From NCBI GenBank assembly GCA_031394735.1, contig JANMXI010000002.1:1-64000 (forward strand): a stretch of DNA of 64,000 nt, in the 5' to 3' direction. How positions within the stretch are numbered: the first letter of the stretch is position 1; every line of letters starts with the position of its first letter. Both the position numbers and the translations under genes were made by a program. Below, one piece after another: positions 17,714-26,579 of this stretch. The notes below the pieces were generated by a model. That model had not been told where the DNA came from and ran no database searches. It was given only the letters and a program-made list of their open reading frames with translations. Source of the DNA: TMP-86 sp031394735 (GTDB taxonomy: Bacteria; Pseudomonadota; Gammaproteobacteria; Steroidobacterales; Steroidobacteraceae).

Positions 17714-18034
17714 GTGACCCTTAACTTCAAGTCGCCGGTGTTCGAGGTGCTGGGGCAGGGGCGGGCGGCCGTCTCTGGGACACTGAGCTTTGCCACTGCA
17801 GGCGAACTGCTGGCACACGGCGCTGAGACCATCAGTTCCGGAGAGGCGCACAACATCGATCTTGCGGGCGTCAATGGCACGGACAGTGCCGGGCTCGCGC
17901 TGCTGATCGAATGGCTGAGCCTCGCGCAGTGCTCAGGCCAAGCCTTGCGCTACGAGAACATTCCCAACCAGCTGCAGCAATTGGCCAAGCTCAGTGAAGT
18001 GGACGAATTACTGAGCGGAACCGCGCCCGCCTGA
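17714..18034 (+). CDS. mlaB: STAS-domain protein MlaB
   Basis: 106-residue single STAS domain, the small cytoplasmic subunit that stabilises MlaF. The conserved Asp/Ser region is in VNGTDSAGLALLIEWLSLA near residues 53-71. GTG start; last gene of the mlaFEDCB run, matching the E. coli order. Confidence 0.88.
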   Translation: MTLNFKSPVFEVLGQGRAAVSGTLSFATAGELLAHGAETISSGEAHNIDLAGVNGTDSAGLALLIEWLSLAQCSGQALRYENIPNQLQQLAKLSEVDELLSGTAPA

Positions 18035-18049
18035 GGTTGCAAAGGCGCC

Positions 18050-18076
18050 GGCACAGCGTCGATACGACACTGTGCC
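18050..18076. terminator. hairpin between convergent mlaB and mlaA
   Basis: A 12-bp stem (GGCACAGCGTCG with CGACACTGTGCC, one mismatch) and an ATA loop lie between two converging genes. There is no long T-tract, so its strength as an intrinsic terminator is uncertain. Confidence 0.45.
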
Positions 18077-18082
18077 AACGCG

Positions 18083-18847
18083 CTACTTTGGTTTCGCGTC
18101 GCTGCTGTCTGAAGCCGGGTCCGGTTGCGCATCCGGATCCTCGAGGGGCTGCTCGTCGCTGACCTTGCCGTCACTCACCTTGTAGGCGCGATTCTGCAGA
18201 TACGCATCGCGCATGAAGGCATAGGGATCAAAAGCCTTCGCCAATGTCGGCTCCAGCGGCAGCAATTCATAGCGCTTATGCACCTTGTCCAACACCCAAT
18301 AGCCCCAATGAGCTTCCGGGTTGGCGTAGGTGGAGGGATTGGTGAACGCGTCGACGCCCTTAGCAGGTGCGTCGCGAAGATTGGACGGACCCAGGAGCGG
18401 CAGGACCAAGTAGGCGCCGCTGGGGAAACCCCATGCGCCCAGTGTCTGGCCAAAATCTTCCTCGTTATGATCGATGCCCGCTCGGGTGGCCGGATCGAAC
18501 AGTCCACCAATGCCTAAGGTGGTGTTCAGCAGAAATCGGCCGGTGTCGGACCACGCCGCGCGCATTTTACCTTGCAGCATGTCGTTGATCAGCGTGCCGG
18601 GCATTTCAAGATTGGCAATGAAATTGCCGATGCCGGTACGTACCGGTTGAGGCGTGATAGCGCGATAGCCTTTGGCGACCGGCTTGGCGACGCCGCGATC
18701 CAACGCATCGTTGAACTTGTAAACTCCGCGGTTGAACTTTTCGTACGGGTCCTGCGGTGAATGGGTCAGCACGGCCGGGTTGGTGGCGCAGCCGCCCAGC
18801 CACGCGATCAGTGTAAGAGCGAATGCGGCACGCGCCGCCGTATTCAT
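18083..18847 (-). CDS. mlaA: outer-membrane lipoprotein MlaA (VacJ)
   Basis: Outer-membrane component of Mla that removes misplaced phospholipid from the outer leaflet and passes it to MlaC. Signal peptide with lipobox (AWLGGC, Cys near 20), then family motifs DPYEKFNRGVYKFNDALD near 35 and LPLLGPSNLRDAPAKGVDAF near 150. The ATG at 18847 is taken as start, because AGGA sits about 6 bases upstream; the ATG at 18853 is the alternative. The Asp/Ser-rich tail is unconserved. It is convergent with, not inside, the mlaFEDCB operon. Confidence 0.94.
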   Translation of the reverse strand: MNTAARAAFALTLIAWLGGCATNPAVLTHSPQDPYEKFNRGVYKFNDALDRGVAKPVAKGYRAITPQPVRTGIGNFIANLEMPGTLINDMLQGKMRAAWSDTGRFLLNTTLGIGGLFDPATRAGIDHNEEDFGQTLGAWGFPSGAYLVLPLLGPSNLRDAPAKGVDAFTNPSTYANPEAHWGYWVLDKVHKRYELLPLEPTLAKAFDPYAFMRDAYLQNRAYKVSDGKVSDEQPLEDPDAQPDPASDSSDAKPK

Positions 18848-18893
18848 TGGCATCCTGGCAGGTCTCCAGACGGTTCAAATCACTTGCAGTGTA

Positions 18894-20426
18894 TCAATTT
18901 GCGCGCGGACCTCGGCGCGAATCATCGCCGCGACCGCCATCGCGGTCCTGGGCATCCTGGCCGCGGCGTTGCTTGGGAAGCGCGGCGCGAACTTCCTCCA
19001 GGCGCGCGCTGAAGCGGGCGCGTTGAATGGCGTTGGTGCCCGGCAGCCCCAAGGCGAGTTGTAGTTGATTCGAGGCCATCATCAATTCGCCGCTCATGAT
19101 GTAGAACTCGGACATGTAGTAATAGGAGTCGGCGATATCGCCCGCCGCATTGGCGGCATTGGCGATCAGCCGCGCCTGATCCGGCGTAGGCTCGACCACA
19201 TTGAACAAGTCCAGCAATACGGTGTGCGCTTGCTTGTTGTCACCGTTGCGCATCAGCGTCTCCGCCAACCGGATGGTCAGGGGAACGTTGCGGGGGAACA
19301 GTGTCAACGCATCCTGCAACTCGGCCTTGGACTCCTTGATTTGACCATCGACCAGCAGGGCCTGACCCAATGCGCCGTAGTATTGCATCACCTTGGGGTA
19401 CTCGGCGACCAGTGCCTTGAGATCCGGAACGGCCGCTCCCGCGTTGCCCGCGGCAATCTGCGCCACGGCGCGACCGTAGCGTTGTTCCGCGCGGGTGCCG
19501 CTGCCGTTCTTGATAAGCCCGGCGTAATAAGTCTGCGCCGCTTCCGGCTGTCCCACCAGGGTGCGCAGCCGCTCGCGCGTCAAACCGTAGCTTTCCGAAT
19601 CGGTACTGCGTTGCCGGCCGATTTGCTCGGCCCGATTGCGCGATTCGGCGACTCGGTTGGAGGTGACCGGGTGGTTCTGCAGGAATTCAAAACTGTTGTA
19701 GGCAGGATTGCCCGCGTTATGGCCCATGGTTTCAAAGAAACTGGCCATGCCGAGCGGATCGAAGCCGGCGGCCGCCATGGTGCCGATGCCGATGCGATCC
19801 GCCTCGTACTCATTGGCGCGCGAGTAATTCAGTTGATGTTGGATGGCCGCGCCCTGCGAGGCGACGATGGCGCCTTCCATCGCGTCCCCGGAACTGCGTC
19901 CTCCGGCGGTCGCACCGAGCAGAATCGCCGCCAGCATCGCCGCCGTTGATATCAGGCTGGCGTGGGATTGATCCACCAGGCCGCGCGCCAGATGGCGTTG
20001 CGTGACGTGTGCCGTTTCGTGCGCCAGCACGCCCGCCAGTTCATTCTCGTTGCGGGTGGCGAGTAGCAGGCCACTATGGATGGCGATAAAACCACCGGGC
20101 AAGGCAAAGGCGTTGATGGATGGGTCACGAACGACGAAATAGTAGAAGCGATGTGCGCCTTCATCGGCGTGGCTGGAAATACGGTGACCGATGGACTGGA
20201 TGTACTCGCTGACTTCCGGGTCGTCGAGAATTTGTCCCGAATCGCGCATACCGCGCATGACCATGAGGCCGACGCTGTATTCCTCGTCGAGCGATACTGC
20301 AGCGTTGGCGGCACTGCCCATTTCCGGCAGATCCTGCTCGGCCGCGACGGCCAGGTAGGAATTACCGATCAAGGTACCCAGGAGCACCGCCGACAACAGA
20401 GCCCTCAGCCTCGCCGATCGTCTCAT
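18894..20426 (-). CDS. bepA: BepA-like periplasmic M48 metalloprotease with TPR repeats
   Basis: 510 residues from the ATG at 20426, which has AGGAGG about 6 bases upstream. Signal peptide about 1-28. The zinc site is LAGVLAHETAHVTQRHLARG near 120, with the third ligand region SRANEYEADRIGIGTM near 185. The C-terminal half (about 290-480) is helical TPR-like repeats. In E. coli, BepA degrades or helps assemble LptD and other outer-membrane proteins. Assignment to BepA rather than another M48-TPR protein rests on architecture. Confidence 0.88.
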   Translation of the reverse strand: MRRSARLRALLSAVLLGTLIGNSYLAVAAEQDLPEMGSAANAAVSLDEEYSVGLMVMRGMRDSGQILDDPEVSEYIQSIGHRISSHADEGAHRFYYFVVRDPSINAFALPGGFIAIHSGLLLATRNENELAGVLAHETAHVTQRHLARGLVDQSHASLISTAAMLAAILLGATAGGRSSGDAMEGAIVASQGAAIQHQLNYSRANEYEADRIGIGTMAAAGFDPLGMASFFETMGHNAGNPAYNSFEFLQNHPVTSNRVAESRNRAEQIGRQRSTDSESYGLTRERLRTLVGQPEAAQTYYAGLIKNGSGTRAEQRYGRAVAQIAAGNAGAAVPDLKALVAEYPKVMQYYGALGQALLVDGQIKESKAELQDALTLFPRNVPLTIRLAETLMRNGDNKQAHTVLLDLFNVVEPTPDQARLIANAANAAGDIADSYYYMSEFYIMSGELMMASNQLQLALGLPGTNAIQRARFSARLEEVRAALPKQRRGQDAQDRDGGRGDDSRRGPRAN

Positions 20427-20490
20427 CAACCCTCCTATGTCGGCGATTGGACTGCGTCGCGGGTGCGGAAGTTCGCGCACGGACGAAACT

Positions 20491-21906
20491 TTACAACACC
20501 TCGGAGGCGTGATCGGCCAGACGCGACCGCTCGCCGCGCAGCAGGGTGATGTGGCCCGAATGCGCCCAGCCCCGGAAGCGCGTCACCACGAAGGTGAGCC
20601 CCGAGGTGGTCTCGGTCAAATAGGGCGTATCGATCTGCGCAATATTGCCCAGACAGATCATCTTCGTGCCCGGGCCGGCACGGGTGACGATGGCGCGCAT
20701 CTGCTTAGGCGTCAGGTTCTGCGCTTCATCGACGATGATGAAGCGGTTCAAGAAGGTGCGGCCGCGCATGAAATTCAAGGAGCGAATCTTGATGCGGTGG
20801 CGCAGCAGGTCATTGGTGGCCGCACGTCCCCAGGCGCCGCCGGACTGACCCTGCGTGAGCACTTCCAGGTTGTCCATGAGAGCGCCCATCCAGGGCTCCA
20901 TCTTTTCCTCCTCGGTGCCGGGGAGAAAGCCGATGTCCTCGCCGAGGGGAATGGTGACCCGCGTCATGATGATTTCGCTGAAGCGATTGTGGTCCAGCGT
21001 TTGTGCAAGGCCGGCAGCCAGCGTCAGCAACGTCTTGCCGGTGCCCGCCGGTCCCAGAATGGTGACGAAATCGATTTCCGGATCCATGAGCAGATTCAAC
21101 GCCAGGTTCTGTTCGCGGTTGCGCGCCGTCACGCCCCACACATTGTTGCGTTCGGTGCGGTAGTCGACGGTCAATTCGAGAACGGCTGCGTCGTTTTCCA
21201 GGCTGCGCACCATGGCTTCGAGGCCGTTCTCCGTCGGGTCGAAGATGAATTGATTGGCTTGCAATTCGCGCACCAGCGGACCGCGCACCCGGTAAAACGT
21301 GCGGCTTTGCTGTTTCCACGACTCCATGTTCTTGCCGTGCTTCTGCCAGAAATTCTCCGGCACCGGTTGAACGCCGGTGGGCAGCAGGTCGGCATCTTCG
21401 ATGGTCTTGTCGCTGAAATAGTCTTCTGCTTGAATTCCTAAGATCGCCGCCTTGATGCGCAGGTTGATGTCCTTGGACACCAGCGTCACGCGCGCCGCGC
21501 GGATCTCCTGCTTGAGCGCCAGCGTCGTGGCGAGGATGGCATTGTCGGCGCCATGGCCGGGCAGGCTGTCGGGCAGCACGGATTCTTGCAGCCGCGTTTG
21601 AAAGAACAGCCGGCCGGCAGGAGCGCGCTTGCCATGATTCACGCCGGGATTAGGCAACGCCAACCCTAAGTCGATCTGCTTCTTGGTGGCATCGCGCATG
21701 ATCTCATCGAGAAAGCGGCTCACCTGCCGGACGTTTCTCGCCGGCTCCGACAATCCTTTTTTGCCGGCGTCGAGTTCCTCGAGCACGATCATCGGAATGA
21801 ACACATCGTGTTCTTCAAAACGAAAAATGGCCGTCGGATCGTGCATGAGCACGTTCGTATCCAGAACGAAGATCCGTCGGACTTGTTTGACTGGGCGTGC
21901 TTTCAC
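20491..21906 (-). CDS. PIN-PhoH fusion ATPase/ribonuclease
   Basis: 471 residues: a PIN nuclease domain (about 10-145, FVLDTNVLMHDPTAIFRFEE with its acidic residues) followed by a PhoH-like P-loop ATPase (about 235-460). Walker A is GPAGTGKTLLTLAAG, Walker B is RFIIVDEAQNLTPKQM and a sensor region follows (RAGPGTKMICLGN). Homologues (PhoH2, YlaK type) are sequence-specific RNA helicase/RNases in some bacteria. It is the full-length form; no antitoxin-like gene is adjacent. Confidence 0.9.
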   Translation of the reverse strand: MKARPVKQVRRIFVLDTNVLMHDPTAIFRFEEHDVFIPMIVLEELDAGKKGLSEPARNVRQVSRFLDEIMRDATKKQIDLGLALPNPGVNHGKRAPAGRLFFQTRLQESVLPDSLPGHGADNAILATTLALKQEIRAARVTLVSKDINLRIKAAILGIQAEDYFSDKTIEDADLLPTGVQPVPENFWQKHGKNMESWKQQSRTFYRVRGPLVRELQANQFIFDPTENGLEAMVRSLENDAAVLELTVDYRTERNNVWGVTARNREQNLALNLLMDPEIDFVTILGPAGTGKTLLTLAAGLAQTLDHNRFSEIIMTRVTIPLGEDIGFLPGTEEEKMEPWMGALMDNLEVLTQGQSGGAWGRAATNDLLRHRIKIRSLNFMRGRTFLNRFIIVDEAQNLTPKQMRAIVTRAGPGTKMICLGNIAQIDTPYLTETTSGLTFVVTRFRGWAHSGHITLLRGERSRLADHASEVL

Positions 21907-21939
21907 AGGTGTTCCGCGAGGCTTGACGGGCAGAGCCGG

Positions 21940-22404
21940 TTACAGCGCTTTGAGCGCGGCCAGCACCGCCTCGGCATGTGCAGCAACCTTCACCTTGCGC
22001 CACTCGCCGCGCAATACACCTTTGGGATCGATCAAAAAGGTGCTGCGCTCGATGCCCATGTATTTCTTGCCATACATGCTCTTTTCCTGGATGACGTCAT
22101 AGAGCTTGCAGACTTCGCGGTCGGCATCACTGAGCAGTTCGAATGGGAAGGCAAATTTTTCCTTGAAGTTCTGGTGCGCCTTGATCGAGTCGGCGGAGAT
22201 GCCGACAATCACCGCCTTGGCCTTCTTGAACTGCGGATGCAGGGCGGCGAACTGCTTGCCCTCATCCGTGCAACCGGGCGTGTTGTCCTTTGGGTAAAAA
22301 TACAGGACGACGGCACTTCCCGACTGCTCTTTCAAGGACCAGTCACCGGCGGTGCCGGGCAGCGAGAACAGCGGGGACTTGTTACCGACTTTGATCTTCG
22401 ACAT
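21940..22404 (-). CDS. bcp: thioredoxin-dependent peroxiredoxin Bcp/PrxQ
   Basis: 154-residue PrxQ peroxidase that reduces H2O2 and organic peroxides. The peroxidatic cysteine is C45 in YPKDNTPGCTDEGKQF. The resolving Cys five residues later, found in E. coli Bcp, is absent; the only other cysteine is C99 (DREVCKLYD), so it must resolve through C99 or act as a 1-Cys enzyme. It sits between gcvR (upstream, 9 bp) and phoH on the same strand. Confidence 0.92.
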   Translation of the reverse strand: MSKIKVGNKSPLFSLPGTAGDWSLKEQSGSAVVLYFYPKDNTPGCTDEGKQFAALHPQFKKAKAVIVGISADSIKAHQNFKEKFAFPFELLSDADREVCKLYDVIQEKSMYGKKYMGIERSTFLIDPKGVLRGEWRKVKVAAHAEAVLAALKAL

Positions 22405-22413
22405 GAGCGACCT

Positions 22414-22944
22414 TCAATTCTTGTAGGGTTCAAAAATGGCGTCGAGATTCAGGTGATCGCAGAAATCCATGAATTCTTCGCGCAGCACACCGATGTGCAC
22501 GCGGCTCGGGGTGTTGACGATCATCTGCACCGAGAACATGGGAGCACCAGTGTGGGCGGCCGCATAGGAGCGCGTCGACAGCTCGGCGATTTCGATGCCA
22601 CGCTGGGAAAAGAACCCGGACAAGCCGGAGACGATTCCCATCTGGTCCAGGCACACCACGTCGACGGAATAGGGCAGCATGTCATTGCGGGCCACCCGCG
22701 CTTCGGTGCGGCGCAGTTGGATGTTCATGCCGGTGGCATCGGCCAGCTTTTTGAATTCGCCTTCGAGCTTGGCCAGCGTATGCCAGTTGCCGGTGACCAG
22801 CAGCAGCATGGCGAATTCACTGCCCAGCGCCGTCATGCGGCTTTCGCTGATGCTGCCGCCGCAATCTGCCACCGCCTTGGACAGATCATGGACCATGCCC
22901 ACCCGATCGCTGCCGACGGCGGAAATCACGATATGTTGTTTCAT
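22414..22944 (-). CDS. gcvR: GcvR-like tandem ACT-domain regulator
   Basis: 176 residues from the ATG at 22944 (MKQHIVISAVGSDRVGMVHD). It has two ACT domains (about 1-80 and 90-170), the second starting VDVVCLDQMGIVSGLSGFF. In E. coli, GcvR binds glycine and antagonises GcvA at the glycine-cleavage operon; no gcvA is visible here, so partner and ligand are inferred from the family. It is divergent from dapA. Confidence 0.85.
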   Translation of the reverse strand: MKQHIVISAVGSDRVGMVHDLSKAVADCGGSISESRMTALGSEFAMLLLVTGNWHTLAKLEGEFKKLADATGMNIQLRRTEARVARNDMLPYSVDVVCLDQMGIVSGLSGFFSQRGIEIAELSTRSYAAAHTGAPMFSVQMIVNTPSRVHIGVLREEFMDFCDHLNLDAIFEPYKN

Positions 22945-23056
22945 TGCCGTGAAGTTTACACAAGGTTCGCAGCGCCAGCGTGAAGGGTTCGCGCGGCGCT
23001 TGCCTTCTGGTGGCGCTCGCATCTAAGGTAGCGTTTCCTCACACAGGTAAACTTGC

Positions 23057-23950
23057 ATGTTTTCTGGAAGCATGGTCGCCATCGTGACTCCCATGAACGA
23101 TGACGGCAGCATCGATTCGCCGGCATGGGAGCGCTTGCTGGACTTTCATCTCGACGCAGGCACGGACGCGATCGTCGTGGCCGGCACGACCGGCGAATCG
23201 CCTGCGCTGCTGCACGCCGAGGTCGCGGACCTCACCCGCCGGGCCGTTGCCCATTGCCGTGGCCGGACGCAGATCATCGTCGGCGCGGGCACGCACGCCA
23301 CGCACTCCACCGTCGAGCGGGTGCGCTCGCTGTCCGCATTGGGGGTCGACGGCGTGCTGCTGGTGACCCCGTATTACAATAAGCCGCCGCAGGAAGGTTT
23401 GTACCGGCACTTCATGGCGGCTGCTGACGCCTCCAGGGCGCCGGTCATCCTCTACAACGTGCCGTCCCGAACCGCAGTGGATCTCCTGCCGCCGACCGTC
23501 GCGCGGCTGGCGGCACATCCGCGGATCGTGGCGATCAAGGAGGCCACGGGGAGCGGCGCACGAGCACGTGAGCTTCTGGCGGCTTGCCCGGGCGGGTTCG
23601 CACTGCTCTCCGGCGACGATGCCAGCAATATGGAACTGATGAGCCTGGGGGCGAAGGGCTGCATATCGGTCACGGCCAATGTGGCGCCGCGCCAGATGCG
23701 CGATGCCTGCGCTGCGGCCCGGGCCGGTGATTTCGCGCGAGCCCGCGAGATCGATGCCACCTTGCAGGCACTGCATCGCGATCTGTTCGTGGAGCCAAAT
23801 CCGATCCCGGTCAAATGGGCGGTGGCCGATTTGGGGCTGATCGGGAACGCAATCCGATTGCCACTGGTCGAACTGTCGGCCGTTCATCGTGATACGGTGC
23901 GCCGCGCCATGCAGGTGGCGGGCTTAAAACTGGAAGGTCAAGCGGCATGA
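23057..23950 (+). CDS. dapA: 4-hydroxy-tetrahydrodipicolinate synthase
   Basis: First step of the diaminopimelate/lysine branch: condenses pyruvate with aspartate semialdehyde. 297 residues, TIM barrel. Visible are GTTGESPAL near 44 (Thr pair of the catalytic triad), YYNKPPQEG near 107 and the Schiff-base lysine in IVAIKEATGSG near 163. The stop overlaps the next gene by 4 bp. Its partner dapB lies at 60.9 kb. Confidence 0.96.
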   Translation: MFSGSMVAIVTPMNDDGSIDSPAWERLLDFHLDAGTDAIVVAGTTGESPALLHAEVADLTRRAVAHCRGRTQIIVGAGTHATHSTVERVRSLSALGVDGVLLVTPYYNKPPQEGLYRHFMAAADASRAPVILYNVPSRTAVDLLPPTVARLAAHPRIVAIKEATGSGARARELLAACPGGFALLSGDDASNMELMSLGAKGCISVTANVAPRQMRDACAAARAGDFARAREIDATLQALHRDLFVEPNPIPVKWAVADLGLIGNAIRLPLVELSAVHRDTVRRAMQVAGLKLEGQAA

Positions 23951-24234
23951 ATCTGACTCGAATGGTGATTTTCTCGGCCCTTTTGGCGGCAACCAGCGGG
24001 TGTCACTACCTGCGCGGCAAAACCGGCTGTCACGCCGATCAGGAGTACCGCCACGCCGAGCAATTGCCGGCGTTGAAGGTACCCGCAGGCCTGGATGCGC
24101 CCAACACGACCACCGCGCTCGTGATCCCGACGGTCGCCGCAGATGTGGTGGTCGCGCCGCGCGGGCCGCGCGACGCCTGTTTGGAAGATCCGCCAAAATA
24201 CAAGCCCTCCGTACCGAATAAACCTCAGTCTTGA
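23947..24234 (+). CDS. small lipoprotein resembling the N-terminal segment of BamC
   Basis: 95 residues with a lipobox (ATSGC, Cys near 19). The stretch YRHAEQLPALKVPAGLDAP (about 34-52) resembles the BamC/NlpB N-terminal segment that binds BamD, and bamC directly follows dapA in E. coli. The helix-grip domains of BamC (about 340 residues in all) are missing, and the gene ends cleanly with no remnant downstream before tRNA-Ser. Start overlaps the dapA stop (ATGA). Homology is inferred from motif and position. Confidence 0.6.
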   Translation: MNLTRMVIFSALLAATSGCHYLRGKTGCHADQEYRHAEQLPALKVPAGLDAPNTTTALVIPTVAADVVVAPRGPRDACLEDPPKYKPSVPNKPQS

Positions 24235-24343
24235 GCGTCGAAACGAGCGATTAATTCCGGCGCTTCAATTGCGCCGTGGGATGCCCATACGGTACCCTTG
24301 CGCCCGCGTAAGTCTAAGTGGGCGCTCGAAAGGGCGATCCGAC

Positions 24344-24435
24344 GGAGAGGTGGCCGAGTGGTCGAAGGCGCTCGCCTGGAAAGTGAGTAACATCCCAAAA
24401 GGTGTTCGAGGGTTCGAATCCCTCCCTCTCCGCCA
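24344..24435 (+). tRNA. tRNA-Ser, anticodon GGA
   Basis: A 92-base class II tRNA with encoded CCA. The acceptor stem GGAGAGG pairs with CCTCTCC (24425-24431), anticodon GGA is at 24378-24380, there is a long variable arm, and the T-arm is GAGGGTTCGAATCCCTC. Reads UCC/UCU. Confidence 0.96.
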
Positions 24436-24453
24436 TGTTTGCACCCGGTCCAT

Positions 24454-24566
24454 GGTGGCTCGCGTTCGCATCTTCGCGACGATCTGCCACGAACCCCGTC
24501 AGGCCCGGAAGGGAGCAGCGGTAGCGGATTTGATCGGGCGCCGGAGCAATGCGGGCGCGAGCCGCC
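24454..24566 (+). ncRNA. ffs: 4.5S signal recognition particle RNA
   Basis: The conserved SRP domain IV is at 24498-24519 (GTCAGGCCCGGAAGGGAGC and flanks), with the symmetric and asymmetric internal-loop sequences. The outer stem closes between GGTGGCTCGCG (24454-24464) and CGCGAGCCGCC (24556-24566), giving about 113 nt, the size of E. coli 4.5S RNA. Position directly before dnaX is usual in related bacteria. Exact ends are approximate. Confidence 0.92.
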
Positions 24567-24622
24567 TCCCTTAGCGCAGCTTCGCCGGTTCCAGCAATCG
24601 CGTTAGGTTAATATTCCAAGCT

Positions 24623-26242
24623 ATGAGCTATCTGGTTCTTGCCCGCAAATGGCGGCCCAAGAAATTTTCCGAAATGGTGGGTCAGGAACACGTTCTGCGG
24701 GCGCTTTCCAATGCGCTCGACAGCGGCAAAATTCACCATGCCTTCCTGTTCACCGGCACCCGTGGCGTCGGCAAGACGACGATCGCGCGCATTCTGGCGA
24801 AGTCGCTCAATTGCGAAACCGGCGTCAGTTCCAATCCCTGCGGCATCTGTTCAGCCTGCCGCGAAATCGACGAAGGACGCTTCATCGATCTGCTCGAGGT
24901 TGATGCGGCTTCGAACACCAAAGTCGACGATACCCGCCAGCTGCTGGAGAACGTGCAATACGCGCCGACACGGGCGCGTTACAAGGTCTATCTGATCGAC
25001 GAAGTGCACATGCTGTCGAATCATTCCTTCAACGCGCTGCTCAAGACACTCGAAGAGCCGCCACCGCATGTGAAGTTCCTGCTCGCGACGACCGATCCGC
25101 AAAAATTGCCCATGACGGTGTTGTCGCGCTGTCTGCAGTTCAGCTTGAAGCGCTTGTCGGCGGCGCTGATTGCCGAGCGCATGGCTTTCATTGCGCGGGC
25201 GGAAGGACTTAAATTCGAGCCGGCTGCGCTGGGGCTGGTGGCGCGCGCGGCCGACGGCAGCATGCGTGATGGGCTGAGTCTGCTGGATCAGCTCATCGCG
25301 TTCGGCGGCGCAGACTTGAGCGAGGCCAATGCGCGGGCCATGCTCGGCACCATCGACCGCGGTCGCATTTTCACCATCCTCGAGGCATTGGGTCGCGCCG
25401 ACGGAGCGGCGATGTTGGCGCAGGTCGCGGAACTCGACCGCGATGCACCGGACTATGATCGGGCGCTGATCGAACTGGCCGCGGTGCTGCAACGCGTGGC
25501 CGTGTTGCAGCTCGTGCCGGAGAGCGCCGCGGAAGAAAGCGAATTCGATGTGCACGCCATTGCTGCCTTGACCACCGCGCTCCAGCCCGAAGACGTGCAG
25601 TTGTATTATCAGATCGCGCTGGGCGGACGCCGCGATCTGATGCTGGCGCCGGATCCACGCCTGGGATTTGAAATGACGCTGTTGCGCATGCTGGCCTTTC
25701 GGCCGGGTGAGGCAGCACAAGTCGTGCCGCCGGCAGCTGCACCGCGGGCCGCAGCGCCCAGGACGGGACCGGCGACACCGGCGGGGCCCGTGCGGCGTGC
25801 GGCTTCCACCGCGCCTTCAGTAACGGACCTAGTCACTGGCGCGCCAACCGACACGGCGATCGACGCCGCCTCCTGGCCGGCGGTCGTGGACGCGGCGCGG
25901 CTCTCGGGCATGGTCCGGCAGTTCGCCTTGAATTGCGTCCCGGTCTCCTTTGAGAACAATCTGCTGCGCCTGTCGCTGGATGACGCCGCGTCACATTCGC
26001 GGACGCCGCAGCTCGAAGACAGGCTGTTACAGGGCATGACCAAGTTCCTCGGCCAGCCGGTTCGCATCGCCTTCCAATCCAACGCCGCAAACCTGATGAC
26101 ACCGGCGCGTCAGCGGGTTCAGCAGGAGCAGGACAAGACCGCGCGCGCCGTCGAATCCTTCGAGCAGGATCCGACCGTGCGTGCATTGCGTGAGCGATTT
26201 GGTGCGTCGGTGGATTCGACGTCCGTCAAACCCAACAATTGA
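24623..26242 (+). CDS. dnaX: DNA polymerase III subunits gamma/tau
   Basis: Clamp-loader ATPase. 539 residues: Walker A GTRGVGKTT (45-53), zinc module C64, C73, C76, C79, DEVHMLS box near 125 and SRC-type sensor LSRCLQFS near 168. A Pro/Ala-rich linker lies at about 365-395, before a tau C-terminal domain shorter than that of E. coli (643 residues). No obvious slippery heptamer for gamma production was seen. Followed by ybaB and recR as usual. Confidence 0.95.
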   Translation: MSYLVLARKWRPKKFSEMVGQEHVLRALSNALDSGKIHHAFLFTGTRGVGKTTIARILAKSLNCETGVSSNPCGICSACREIDEGRFIDLLEVDAASNTKVDDTRQLLENVQYAPTRARYKVYLIDEVHMLSNHSFNALLKTLEEPPPHVKFLLATTDPQKLPMTVLSRCLQFSLKRLSAALIAERMAFIARAEGLKFEPAALGLVARAADGSMRDGLSLLDQLIAFGGADLSEANARAMLGTIDRGRIFTILEALGRADGAAMLAQVAELDRDAPDYDRALIELAAVLQRVAVLQLVPESAAEESEFDVHAIAALTTALQPEDVQLYYQIALGGRRDLMLAPDPRLGFEMTLLRMLAFRPGEAAQVVPPAAAPRAAAPRTGPATPAGPVRRAASTAPSVTDLVTGAPTDTAIDAASWPAVVDAARLSGMVRQFALNCVPVSFENNLLRLSLDDAASHSRTPQLEDRLLQGMTKFLGQPVRIAFQSNAANLMTPARQRVQQEQDKTARAVESFEQDPTVRALRERFGASVDSTSVKPNN

Positions 26243-26252
26243 GAGGTTCGTC

Positions 26253-26579
26253 ATGATGAAAGACGGATTGGGCAATCTGATGCGTCAGGCGCAGCAGATG
26301 CAGGAAACGATGAAGAAGGCGCAGGCCGAGCTTGCGACTCTGGAAGTCGTCGGCGAAGCCGGCGGCGGCATGGTCAAAGTGACGCTCAACGGCAAGCATG
26401 CGGCGCAGCGCATCTCCATCGAACCTCAATTGCTCGGCGATGACAAGGACATGCTGGAAGATCTGCTGGTCGCCGCATTCAACGATGCCGTGCGCAAGAT
26501 CGAAGCGACGACGAGCGAAAAATATTCGGGCCTGATGGCGGGCATGAACCTGCCGCCCGGTATGAAACTGCCGTTCTGA
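26253..26579 (+). CDS. ybaB: nucleoid-associated protein YbaB/EbfC
   Basis: 108 residues from the ATG at 26253 (a second ATG follows at once). Typical N-terminal helix GLGNLMRQAQQMQETMKKAQ and C-terminal GMNLPPGMKLPF. A dimeric DNA-binding protein with tweezer-like structure. It lies between dnaX and recR; recR begins at the base after its stop. Confidence 0.95.
   Translation: MMKDGLGNLMRQAQQMQETMKKAQAELATLEVVGEAGGGMVKVTLNGKHAAQRISIEPQLLGDDKDMLEDLLVAAFNDAVRKIEATTSEKYSGLMAGMNLPPGMKLPF

Noticed and set aside
20437..21441. 334-codon plus-strand ORF
   Set aside because: Antisense shadow of the PIN-PhoH gene, which has intact Walker and PIN motifs.
21683..22983. Large plus-strand ORFs opposite bcp and gcvR
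   Set aside because: Complement of two genes with clear family motifs; no promoter or ribosome-binding site.
24143..24574. 143-codon ORF over tRNA-Ser and SRP RNA
   Set aside because: Lies across two clear RNA genes; chance frame in GC-rich DNA.
24623..26242. Programmed frameshift in dnaX to make gamma
   Set aside because: No A-rich slippery heptamer with a following hairpin was seen near the linker; gamma could still arise by proteolysis.
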